6,583 nt of DNA from Methanobacterium sp. (GCA_028700095.1 JAQVTJ010000095.1:1-6583), one strand, 5' to 3'. Counted from the first letter of the stretch, positions 1 through 5,896 are shown. The notes: generated by a model from the letters alone, not told the origin. Translations and numbers: made by a program.

Positions 1-1038
1 CATTGCTATGTCTGTTCCAACTGACAATGAACTTAGATCATTGCATTTAACAACTACATCATGTAATGTTTCATGTGCTGTGTCAACTAATGATTTGTCT
101 ATAAATAAAGTTACAGAGTTTTGACCTGTGGATATACCATATATATTAATTTTATTAACTGCCAGTGCATCGGTAAGCGCTGATAATACTCCTATTTTGG
201 TTAATATCTCTTCTCCAACTACTGCTATAACAGATATAGGCTCTACATTAAGTGCTGTTGTTTTTAACATATGATTATCTGATGGTCCTATAATTTCAGT
301 TCCCATTGCAGATAGATCACCATGTTTAAATCCTATAATTTTGGCATTTACATTTGGATCCTTGTATTTTAAAGCATGAGGATGTAGTACTTTTGCTCCG
401 TGTGTTGCAAGATCTCTCATTTCTTCAACTGATATTTTATCCAGTTTTTTTGCAGATTGGAGTTTATTGGGATCAGTTGACATTACACCACCAACATCTG
501 TTACAATAACCACCTCTTCTGCCTTGAGACAATGTCCAAGTAAAAAAGCAGTAATATCACTTCCACCCCGTCCTAGGGTAGTTAATGTACCTTCTTCATC
601 TTTACCAAGGAAACCGCACAGAACAGGAATTATGCCCTGATCTAATATTTTTATGAGATCTTTTATTTTCTTATTTGTTAATTCAAAGTTAATATTAGCA
701 TTTAAATAGTTACTATCGGTAATAATGGTCCAATTATCCATATAAGGATCCATATATTCGGATTTAACACCAAGAGATTCTATTGTGGATGAGAACACTC
801 TTACACTTGTAATTTCACCCATTGAAACTATATCTGCAAGTTGTTTCTCTGAAATGGATTCTCCAAGTGCCTCATCAACTGTCTTAAGAATTTCATCTGT
901 GGTTTTGTTTATTGCTGATACAACAACAACTACCTTTTTTCCATTCATATATTCTTTAACAACAGATTCTGCAGCTTTTTTTATTCTATCTCCATTACCT
1001 ATTGATGTTCCACCGAATTTGGCCACTATTATTTCCAT
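1..1038 (-). CDS. lysC: Aspartate kinase (aspartokinase), 3' end outside window
   Basis: Phosphorylates L-aspartate with ATP, the first step toward lysine/diaminopimelate, threonine and methionine in the cytoplasm. The 346 visible codons are uninterrupted. The amino acid kinase domain has KFGGTS at residues 7-12 (ATP and aspartate binding), SMGE at 72-75, GRGGSD at 156-161 and TDVGGVMSTDP at 180-190. HGAKVLHP at 213-220 is also typical. An ACT regulatory domain begins near residue 267, so allosteric control by an end product such as lysine or threonine is likely from the family. The short linker between the N-terminal lobe and SMGE resembles the roughly 400-residue bacterial-type enzymes, so about 60 residues should lie beyond the left edge. 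The ATG at 1036-1038 is preceded by AGGTG (1048-1052) at 9 bases, which fixes the start. It follows S17e on the same strand but is separated by a T-rich terminator-like region. The family is certain; the symbol is by analogy. Confidence 0.95.
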   Translation of the reverse strand, partial: MEIIVAKFGGTSIGNGDRIKKAAESVVKEYMNGKKVVVVVSAINKTTDEILKTVDEALGESISEKQLADIVSMGEITSVRVFSSTIESLGVKSEYMDPYMDNWTIITDSNYLNANINFELTNKKIKDLIKILDQGIIPVLCGFLGKDEEGTLTTLGRGGSDITAFLLGHCLKAEEVVIVTDVGGVMSTDPNKLQSAKKLDKISVEEMRDLATHGAKVLHPHALKYKDPNVNAKIIGFKHGDLSAMGTEIIGPSDNHMLKTTALNVEPISVIAVVGEEILTKIGVLSALTDALAVNKINIYGISTGQNSVTLFIDKSLVDTAHETLHDVVVKCNDLSSLSVGTDIAM

Positions 1039-1070
1039 TAAGATACACACCTTTAAATTCAACCCATAAT

Positions 1071-1083
1071 TTATATTATATAG
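1071..1083 (-). promoter_or_regulatory. Possible TATA box for aspartokinase gene
   Basis: Read on the minus strand, this stretch contains TATATAATATAA, an archaeal TATA-like motif. Transcription would be expected about 25 bases downstream, near 1050, right at the ribosome binding site, giving a very short leader. The surroundings are extremely AT-rich, so chance occurrence is a real possibility, and read-through from the S17e operon is an alternative. Confidence 0.35.
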
Positions 1084-1087
1084 AATT

Positions 1088-1120
1088 AAGAATTTTTATA
1101 AAAAAAAATAAAAAATTCTT
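1088..1120 (-). terminator. T-rich terminator-like stretch after S17e
   Basis: On the minus strand, about 30 bases past the S17e stop, there are runs of six and nine T residues (opposite the A runs at 1110-1115 and 1100-1108). T-tracts of this kind are the usual intrinsic termination signal in archaea. The stretch is also bounded by a perfect 10-bp inverted repeat (AAGAATTTTT at 1088-1097 and its complement at 1111-1120). That hairpin would be all but GC-free and may be incidental. It probably separates the aromatic/S17e operon from the aspartokinase gene. Confidence 0.5.
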
Positions 1121-1148
1121 TTTTTTATAGGGTTGCTTAAGACTTTGC

Positions 1149-1337
1149 TTAAGATTGGTTCCTTACTAATCTTGTTACATATCCAGCTATTTTGTTTCTT
1201 AAGTGTTTTGTGCTGACTGTAGTGAATTCTTCAACCAATTTTTTGTTTTCATCAAAATCTGTTGTGAATTTACCTTCGTAAGTTTCAATTAATTCCTTAG
1301 ATGTTCTTTTAACAAATGATGTTCTTATATTTCCCAT
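1149..1337 (-). CDS. rps17e: Small ribosomal subunit protein S17e (eS17)
   Basis: A 62-residue basic protein of the archaeal/eukaryotic 30S/40S subunit, with no bacterial counterpart. The start MGNIRTSFVKR, the central DFDENKKLVEEF and the C-terminal STKHLRNKIAGYVTRL are hallmark family sequence, and the length is normal for archaea, which lack the eukaryotic C-terminal extension. It is the last gene of the operon and begins 5 bases after the chorismate mutase stop. The start ATG at 1335-1337 has a full GGAGGT site at 1345-1350, 7 bases away. That site overlaps the final codons and stop of chorismate mutase, so translation is probably coupled while the strong site also allows independent initiation at high level. 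After its TAA a second in-frame TAA occurs 12 bases on, within a short duplicated segment. Confidence 0.97.
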   Translation of the reverse strand: MGNIRTSFVKRTSKELIETYEGKFTTDFDENKKLVEEFTTVSTKHLRNKIAGYVTRLVRNQS

Positions 1338-1342
1338 GCTTT

Positions 1343-1636
1343 TTACCTCCTTAAAATTTTTTTTTGTTCTTCTTTACTCATATCAGTTAATATTTTTATT
1401 ATACGGGTAAGACTAACCTCATCAATATTCTTTTCTCTAGCTATATCTTTAATTTTATTATGGATAAATTCTTCCCGTTTTTTATCTTCTATTTCTATGC
1501 CAAGTGTTAACTTTGCACTGAGAATATCACGGGCAAGTAATGTTCTTTTCTCTATTAGATCAATTAACAATTTATCCATTTCATCTATTTTATTTCTTGA
1601 TATTTGAAGTAATCTTAAAGCTTCTTCCCTATCCAC
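1343..1636 (-). CDS. aroQ: Chorismate mutase, AroQ class, monofunctional
   Basis: Converts chorismate to prephenate, the branch point to phenylalanine and tyrosine. With the GTG start at 1634-1636 the protein has 97 residues, the usual size of a stand-alone all-helical AroQ mutase. By alignment from memory with the E. coli mutase domain, all six active-site residues are present: R14, R31, K42, D51, E55 and Q91. No dehydratase or dehydrogenase domain is attached. A TTG at 1640-1642 is also in frame and would add two residues, but GGTGAT at 1642-1647 lies 5 bases before the GTG and overlaps the TTG, so GTG is preferred. The gene overlaps the end of shikimate kinase by 8 bases, which argues for translational coupling within one aromatic amino acid operon. 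Confidence 0.93.
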   Translation of the reverse strand: MDREEALRLLQISRNKIDEMDKLLIDLIEKRTLLARDILSAKLTLGIEIEDKKREEFIHNKIKDIAREKNIDEVSLTRIIKILTDMSKEEQKKILRR

Positions 1637-2534
1637 TGCCAATCACCATAGTACCTTCATTATCAACTTCTGTGCAAAACACCTGTCCTGATAGTGAACT
1701 CCATACTTCCATAACATTGTCAACATTTTCATTTGGTGCTATTGCAACAAATGCAGGTCCAGTTCCTGAAAGTCCTGCTGCAAATGCACCTGCATCCAAA
1801 GCATCAAGAGCTATTTTTGGGTTAAATGCCAATGAAGCACAGTATAATATTCCATTTAATGTCATTGCATTATATATATTACCATTTAAAGCTTCATTGA
1901 AGGCAAGTTTAACTTGTGGGGCAATGAGCTTCATACGCCTCACATCTGACTGTGCAGTGGGTGAAATTATATTGGGCATATATACTAATATATTTTGTTG
2001 CTCCATCTCATGTATTTTTAGAATTTCTCTTGTGTTGTTATTTGTAACTGTAAGACCACCATGAAATGATGCACTTGCATCATCAAAAGCACCGGTAATT
2101 GTAACTCCTGCTTCTAAAGATGCATCAACCCCAATATTTAAAAGTTCAAGATCATTAATTCTATTTTTATCAGGATTTATATTATATTCTTTCATTAAAG
2201 CCTTTGCAGTTGCCATTACAATTGCATTTGATGTTGCACTACTACTTGAAAGGCCAGATGAAACAGGTAGTGTTGATTTGGTATATACAGAAAATCCTGT
2301 GTAAAATTCAATATTACTATAAACTTCTTTAAACTTGTTAATAACTCTTTTAACACAAATCTCCATTAAAGTTGTGTCAATATTTTTATTGGCCCTGCAA
2401 ATGATTAAGGAATCTGATCCTTTTAATTGAACTTCAGCAGTAACATAGCGTTTTATACCAAATGCTGAACCATATCCTGTTGCAATTGCATTTATAATTG
2501 TGGCCGAACCTGGGGATTTTACAATGGTTTTCAT
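1629..2534 (-). CDS. aroK: Shikimate kinase, archaeal GHMP-kinase type
   Basis: Phosphorylates shikimate at the 3-hydroxyl with ATP, the fifth step of the shikimate pathway. The archaeal enzyme belongs to the GHMP superfamily (homoserine and mevalonate kinases) and is unrelated to bacterial AroK. The 301 residues are of typical length. Motif 1 is SPGSATIINAIATGYG at 7-22. The ATP-binding loop is PVSSGLSSSSAT at 90-101, a serine-rich version typical of this group. Motif 3 is AAGLSGTGPAF at 252-262. The start ATG at 2532-2534 has GGTGA at 2540-2544, 5 bases away. It is the first gene of the leftward operon with chorismate mutase and S17e. Homoserine kinase is the main alternative within the superfamily. 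The adjacent chorismate mutase and the SSGLSSSSAT loop favour shikimate kinase. Confidence 0.94.
   Translation of the reverse strand: MKTIVKSPGSATIINAIATGYGSAFGIKRYVTAEVQLKGSDSLIICRANKNIDTTLMEICVKRVINKFKEVYSNIEFYTGFSVYTKSTLPVSSGLSSSSATSNAIVMATAKALMKEYNINPDKNRINDLELLNIGVDASLEAGVTITGAFDDASASFHGGLTVTNNNTREILKIHEMEQQNILVYMPNIISPTAQSDVRRMKLIAPQVKLAFNEALNGNIYNAMTLNGILYCASLAFNPKIALDALDAGAFAAGLSGTGPAFVAIAPNENVDNVMEVWSSLSGQVFCTEVDNEGTMVIGSG
1642..1647 (-). promoter_or_regulatory. Ribosome binding site that selects the chorismate mutase GTG start
   Basis: The minus strand reads GGTGAT here, matching the 16S rRNA 3' end of methanogens, and is 5 bases from GTG 1636. It lies inside the last codons of shikimate kinase. 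It includes the first base of the competing in-frame TTG (1640-1642), which therefore cannot be the start served by this site. A TGA precedes that TTG directly, so no longer form exists. Confidence 0.75.
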
Positions 2535-2995
2535 TTATTTCACCGTAGGTTTTGGATTTATTTATTTTAACAAACCAGAAAAAATATATTTCCAATACCA
2601 AATAAATAATCTATTTTTAAGAAATAAATAATGGAATGATTAAATACTTCCTATTTAAGTTTTTGATTATAATATAAATTTTTTATCCCATATATAAAAG
2701 TGTGAATTGTTCATTTTTCAGATATTATAATAAACACCTAAGAAATTTGTATAAAATTACTGAATACATCCTAATATTATGTTAAATAAAATAAATTAAC
2801 ATCATGGAAAATAATTTTTATAAACATGTGTTTTTCCTAATTTTTAGGGTTTAAACTTCAAAATATTTATAAATTAATTTTTTCATATAAAAGTTTAAAT
2901 ATTTCAATTATTAATAATAATAACATTGTATAGATAAATAAATACACCAATAATCCAGATATTTCATAAATCAAAGGAAATAAGGATAATAAAAA
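2535..2995. other. Non-coding AT-rich divergent intergenic region
   Basis: No open frame of convincing length or composition is present on either strand, nor any GC-rich island that would suggest a tRNA or structured RNA. It must contain the promoter of the leftward aromatic operon (see the TATA entry at 2581-2592) and any promoter for the rightward TPR gene. Plus-strand TATA-like motifs occur at 2690-2700 (ATATATAAAAG) and 2884-2893 (CATATAAAAG). The latter would give a leader of roughly 80 bases to 2996. A 12-base near-palindrome AAACATGTGTTT sits at 2822-2833, followed at once by a small CCTAA/TTAGG hairpin (2836-2848). Both are weak and of unknown meaning. Confidence 0.6.
2581..2592 (-). 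promoter_or_regulatory. Possible TATA box for the shikimate kinase operon
   Basis: The minus strand reads GGAAATATATTT, a TATA element with a purine-rich sequence before it that resembles a BRE. A start about 25 bases downstream, near 2560, would leave a leader of about 25 bases containing the GGTGA site at 2540-2544. The spacing is sensible, but the region is so AT-rich that the motif alone is weak evidence. Confidence 0.4.
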
Positions 2996-3155
2996 ATTAA
3001 AAAAACATTAACAACAATAATATTAGGCATATTCCTTATTATATTGGCAGTTTTAAGTTATAATACTATTTTAAGCCTATATTTAGTTATTTATGGTTTT
3101 ATGGCTATATTGGATGTTGTGTTCTTTTTAAAAGAAAATTATCTATATAATAATA
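2996..3155 (+). pseudogene. Hydrophobic 5' part of the TPR gene, in another frame and without a normal start
   Basis: A frame open from 2993 to the TAA at 3221-3223 encodes two likely membrane helices, roughly TLTTIILGIFLIILAVLSY and LSLYLVIYGFMAILDVVFFL. It then runs into Asn-rich low-complexity codons where the TPR frame takes over. The composition looks like genuine protein. There is no ATG, GTG or TTG at its beginning. An ATT at 2996 followed by KKTLTTIILG looks exactly like a normal membrane-protein start with one base changed, and AAGGA lies 9 bases before it (2982-2986). Moving forward one base anywhere in 3132-3220, probably in the ATA/AAT repeat at 3146-3158, joins this frame to the TPR frame and gives a single protein of about 269 residues. 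This is inference from frame structure. It may instead be a sequence error or a rare start codon. Confidence 0.5.
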
Positions 3156-3806
3156 ATGATTATAATTGTTTGTGTAATGATAATTTTATATACTTCTCAT
3201 ATATTTCATATATTTCCCCATAACCCCATTATACATGCAAAGTATCTTGTAGATGAGTTAAGTGCATTTACAATTAACATCCAAGTTATAGGAGCTTTAC
3301 TTTTAATTTTATTAGTGATAGGATCAATTTTAAAATTAGATAAATATGAAAAAGCATTGGATTTACATAATAAAAAACTTAAATTTGACCCTGAAAATCC
3401 TAAAGTACTCTATAATAAAGGAATTGCATTATTAAAATTGGAGGAATATAAAAAAACAATTAAAATATTTGATAAATTATTAAATTCCTATCCTGAAAAT
3501 ACAAAGGTTCTATACTGTAAAGGATTTGCCCTTGTAGAAATTGAAGAATATGAAGAAGCATTAATAATATTTAACAGATTATTAAAAGTCGATCCACAAA
3601 ATAACAATGCAATATATTGCAAACTATTTATCCTTAAACTCTTAAAAAGAAATGAGGAAGCATTAATATGTCGTGATAATGCAGTTGCATTGGATGAGAA
3701 AATTTTAGAATACTGTTTAGAAGAAAATCCATTTAAATCATGGAAAGAAAATAAAAATAATAGATTACAATGTCTTTGTTATAGAAACAAAAACAACAAA
3801 AAATAA
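3156..3806 (+). CDS. Membrane-anchored TPR-repeat protein, probably truncated by a frameshift
   Basis: A 216-residue frame with hydrophobic segments at about 1-19 and 41-59 followed by tetratricopeptide repeats. Repeat-like units start at about residue 63 (YEKALDLHNKKLKFDPENP), 81-114, 115-148 and more weakly 149-182, with the usual W/Y-x-x-KG-x-AL spacing and the proline near each repeat end. The tail from about 183 is charged, cysteine-containing and non-repetitive. TPRs mediate protein-protein contacts; the partner cannot be read from this sequence. The ATG at 3156 has no recognisable ribosome binding site, and hydrophobic coding sequence continues upstream in another frame. The true N-terminus therefore probably includes the segment at 2996-3155, giving four membrane helices before the TPRs. 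It is flanked by non-coding DNA, with no operon partner. It may be a decaying gene. Confidence 0.7.
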   Translation: MIIIVCVMIILYTSHIFHIFPHNPIIHAKYLVDELSAFTINIQVIGALLLILLVIGSILKLDKYEKALDLHNKKLKFDPENPKVLYNKGIALLKLEEYKKTIKIFDKLLNSYPENTKVLYCKGFALVEIEEYEEALIIFNRLLKVDPQNNNAIYCKLFILKLLKRNEEALICRDNAVALDEKILEYCLEENPFKSWKENKNNRLQCLCYRNKNNKK

Positions 3807-3949
3807 TATAACAATAAAAAAATTTATTTAATAATTCTATTTTCTTAAATTGAATATAAAGTTACTAATTTACCCTAAAAATTATTATATTATACTCAAA
3901 AGATATGGGAATAGCTAACTCCAAATAATATATTGGGATGTGAACAAAT

Positions 3950-4284
3950 ATGGGGGACGGTTTAAAATTTATAATCTACTTTATAATTGGAGGTTCTATT
4001 TTAACACTCGTCACATATTATGGCACACGTGATAAAGGAGTAATAGCTGCATTTATTGCAATGTTTCCAACTGTTACAGCCAGAATATTATAACTATTTA
4101 TAACCAATTTGGAAGTTTACATGTACTAAAATATGTTAAAGGACTTCTAATGTTAACACCCATATGGATCATATTTCTATTCTGTATACTTTATATACTT
4201 CCAAGATACGGATTATTTCCATCTTTAGGAATTGGTATAATTTTATATCTTATATTACCCATCTATATCATCTACTCTTTTTAA
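3950..4284 (+). pseudogene. Small polytopic membrane protein split by a frameshift; resembles DUF3147/GlpM
   Basis: From ATG 3950 a 47-codon frame encodes a first membrane helix (FIIYFIIGGSILTLVTYYG) and a second, GVIAAFIAMFPTVTA, and stops at TAA 4091-4093. The -1 frame, open from 4036, continues without a stop to TAA 4282-4284. It reads IYNQFGSLHVLKYVKGLL, then two more hydrophobic helices (TPIWIIFLFCILYILP and GLFPSLGIGIILYLILP). Joined near 4081-4093 this gives about 111 residues with four helices. That layout, and the AAF/FP...T motif in helix 2, recall the DUF3147/GlpM-like family from memory. The function of that family is not known to me with confidence. GGATGTGA at 3936-3943, 6 bases before the ATG, is a plausible ribosome binding site. 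The family assignment is tentative; the broken frame is clear in the sequence. Confidence 0.6.
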
Positions 4285-4619
4285 GGTAAACTCTTATTTT
4301 TAAATTGTATAAATATATAATAATTTCATCTACATTATAATTAAATTATAAAAACTAAATCTATAATAACTCATAATTTAACAATATAAATTTCTCTATA
4401 AATGATTTAACAAACCACAAACCATGATCTATGACATGATAACATTTCCAAAGAGGTATTATGATTTTTTTAAAGAGATTAGATATATATGGTTTTGTTA
4501 ACAGAATATTAATATAAGAAAATAAAAAAAATATTCATCAAATATTAAGCAAATTTAACTATATTTATATATAATATTTAATTAAAATTTTATAAAAACA
4601 GATAATTAAGTGATATTTA
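4285..4619. other. Non-coding AT-rich region before sppA
   Basis: No convincing gene is seen on either strand. A T5 run at 4297-4301 just past the membrane-protein remnant could serve as a terminator. An imperfect inverted repeat (TTAACAAACCA at 4407-4417 and TGGTTTTGTTAA at 4490-4501) encloses about 70 bases. Its left arm is part of a tandem ACAAACC doublet (4410-4423). The right end carries the probable sppA promoter. The open frame reading leftward through here from sppA is an antisense shadow. Confidence 0.6.
4564..4573 (+). promoter_or_regulatory. Probable TATA box for sppA
   Basis: TTTATATATA is a close match to the methanogen TATA consensus. Transcription about 25 bases downstream, near 4595, would leave a leader of about 25 bases holding the AAGTGAT ribosome binding site at 4608-4614. 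Confidence 0.5.
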
Positions 4620-5429
4620 ATGAGAAAAGACAGCAAAATCATTCTATCCATAATTTTAGGAGGATTATTAATAATAACAATCCTAATATTAGCAATTTCA
4701 ATATTAACTGATGGTTCTATTTCATTAAATATAAACCAAAATGGTGATACAGTAGCAATTATACCATTACATGGAGAAATTACATATGGATCACTAGGTA
4801 TTATTGGAGGAAGTGTTATCACCCCTGAAATAATAAAAAAAGCAATTACAAAGGTAGAAACAGATAATAATATATGTTCCATATTATTAGATGTTAATAG
4901 TCCAGGTGGATCTCCTGTTGCTAGTGAAGAAATTATGGACATGATAAAAGAAAGTAAAAAACCTGTTGTTGTATGGATAAGTGATGTTGGGGCTTCTGGA
5001 GCATATTTAGCAGCTTCCTCTGCAGATAAGATAGTTGCAAGCCCATCTTCTATGGTAGGTAGTATAGGTGTGATAATGGAACTAACAGATCTTTCACAAT
5101 ATTATCAAATGAATGGTGTTCACAAATATTCCATTAAAGCAGGTCAATACAAAGATATGGGTGCAGAATATAGAAGTTTAACACATGATGAAAATAAAAT
5201 GTTACAAGAATTGGTTGATCAAGATTATAATCATTTTATTACCATTGTTTCAAACAACAGACATCTAAACAAAAATTATACAAGTAGTATTGCAGAGGGA
5301 AAAATATATACAGGAATACAAGCTAAAGAATTAAAATTAGTTGATGATATAGGTGGAAAAAACCATGCCCTAGATATAGCTGCAAAACTAGGTGGTATAA
5401 AAGGAAGTTATAATATTATAACAATATAA
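4620..5429 (+). CDS. sppA: Signal peptide peptidase SppA (protease IV, S49 family)
   Basis: A membrane-anchored serine protease that degrades cleaved signal peptides and membrane-associated peptides. Residues 7-30 form one hydrophobic segment, an uncleaved signal anchor placing the catalytic domain outside the cytoplasm. The S49 core starts at about 44 (TVAIIPLHGEIT). It contains LDVNSPGGSPVASEEI (90-105) for the oxyanion region, GASGAYLAAS (124-133) with nucleophile S126, and SIKAGQYKDMG (171-181) with general base K178. The S-to-K distance of 52 equals that in the B. subtilis enzyme, as I recall it. AAGTGAT at 4608-4614 lies 5 bases before the ATG. The frame ends at TAA 5427-5429 after 269 codons, but the same frame continues with 41 protein-like codons, so the C-terminus seems prematurely cut. 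The catalytic domain is complete, so activity may survive. Thioredoxin and cbiD follow on the same strand. Confidence 0.93.
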   Translation: MRKDSKIILSIILGGLLIITILILAISILTDGSISLNINQNGDTVAIIPLHGEITYGSLGIIGGSVITPEIIKKAITKVETDNNICSILLDVNSPGGSPVASEEIMDMIKESKKPVVVWISDVGASGAYLAASSADKIVASPSSMVGSIGVIMELTDLSQYYQMNGVHKYSIKAGQYKDMGAEYRSLTHDENKMLQELVDQDYNHFITIVSNNRHLNKNYTSSIAEGKIYTGIQAKELKLVDDIGGKNHALDIAAKLGGIKGSYNIITI

Positions 5430-5555
5430 ACATCAGGACTTTTAGATCTCTTTAATGGTTTGTCATCAAAAATTGCATATTCAATTGGATTGGGTATTGG
5501 AAAAAATTTAAAAAATAATACTAACAATAATATTGATATGCCTATGATTTATTGA
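5430..5555 (+). pseudogene. sppA: Detached in-frame C-terminal tail of SppA
   Basis: Directly after the sppA TAA, in the same frame, 41 codons run to TGA 5553-5555. They encode a segment beginning TSGLLDLFNGLSSKIAYSIG and then LGIGKNLKNN with an Asn-rich end. The amphipathic, glycine-containing composition and codon use resemble the gene upstream, and no start codon or ribosome binding site introduces it. The simplest reading is that one substitution turned a sense codon (AAA, for example) into TAA, and that the ancestral SppA had about 310 residues. Stop readthrough or a sequencing error are alternatives. Whether relatives carry this tail needs an alignment. Confidence 0.6.
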
Positions 5556-5556
5556 A

Positions 5557-5568
5557 TTTATTATATAA
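5557..5568 (+). promoter_or_regulatory. Possible TATA box for the thioredoxin-cbiD unit
   Basis: TTTATTATATAA lies just past the end of the SppA tail. A start about 25 bases downstream would fall near 5588 and give a leader of roughly 35 bases with the GAGGTGA site at 5610-5616. A 12-base-period repeat of AAAAAATTTAG (5571-5581 and 5583-5593) lies between. Cotranscription from sppA is equally possible. Confidence 0.4.
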
Positions 5569-5623
5569 AAAAAAAATTTAGAAAAAAATTTAGAAAATTT
5601 TAATATTTCGAGGTGAAAAAAAT

Positions 5624-5893
5624 ATGGTAGTTAAAATTGAAGTGTTTACATCCCCATCTTGTCCATACTGTCCTATGGCTGTTCAACTAGTGGAAGATGT
5701 TAAAAAAGACATGCCAAATGATGTTGAAGTGGAAAAAATAGATATAATGGTTGACCAAGAAAAAGCCAGAGAATATGGTTTAATGGCTGTTCCTGCTGTT
5801 GCATTAAATGGTGTTGTAAGATTTGTTGGTGCTCCGGGTAAAGAAGAACTTTTAGAAGCTATCAAAGAAGAAATGGCAGAAAAAAAAGCTTAA
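5624..5893 (+). CDS. Small thioredoxin/glutaredoxin-like protein (CPYC)
   Basis: An 89-residue cytoplasmic dithiol oxidoreductase with the compact thioredoxin fold found in methanogens. A first strand (KIEVFTSPS) leads into the active site CPYC at residues 13-16. The cis-proline is P57 in LMAVPAVALNG, and GAPG at 69-72 precedes the last helix (EELLEAIKEEM). CPYC is the glutaredoxin-type motif, but the remainder resembles the short archaeal thioredoxins such as the Methanothermobacter MTH807 protein, as I recall it. It likely reduces disulfides in target enzymes, fed by a thioredoxin reductase encoded elsewhere. GAGGTGA at 5610-5616 is 7 bases from the ATG, a strong site that fixes the start. 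cbiD begins 3 bases after its stop. Confidence 0.93.
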   Translation: MVVKIEVFTSPSCPYCPMAVQLVEDVKKDMPNDVEVEKIDIMVDQEKAREYGLMAVPAVALNGVVRFVGAPGKEELLEAIKEEMAEKKA

Positions 5894-5896
5894 AAG

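Noticed and set aside
785..1069. Plus-strand open frame opposite aspartokinase
   Set aside because: Ser/Thr/Phe-rich antisense of a certain aspartokinase, with no family resemblance.
1640..1642. In-frame TTG as start of chorismate mutase
   Set aside because: It overlaps the ribosome binding site GGTGAT and would add only two residues; GTG 1636 has ideal spacing.
1540..2064. 174-codon plus-strand open frame opposite shikimate kinase and chorismate mutase
   Set aside because: Antisense shadow of two strongly identified genes; no recognisable motifs.
2804..2854. 16-codon ORF in the divergent intergenic region
   Set aside because: Very short, no clear ribosome binding site, and expected by chance in this composition.
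2535..4619. tRNA, CRISPR array or insertion sequence in the sparse middle region
   Set aside because: No GC-rich cloverleaf, no regularly spaced repeats and no transposase-like reading frame were seen.
4565..4942. Minus-strand open frame opposite the sppA start
   Set aside because: Antisense of the SppA signal anchor and catalytic core; its end lies in AT-rich promoter DNA.
5571..5593. AAAAAATTTAG tandem pair as an operator
   Set aside because: Low-complexity A/T repeat in a leader; no symmetry or second site to support regulator binding.
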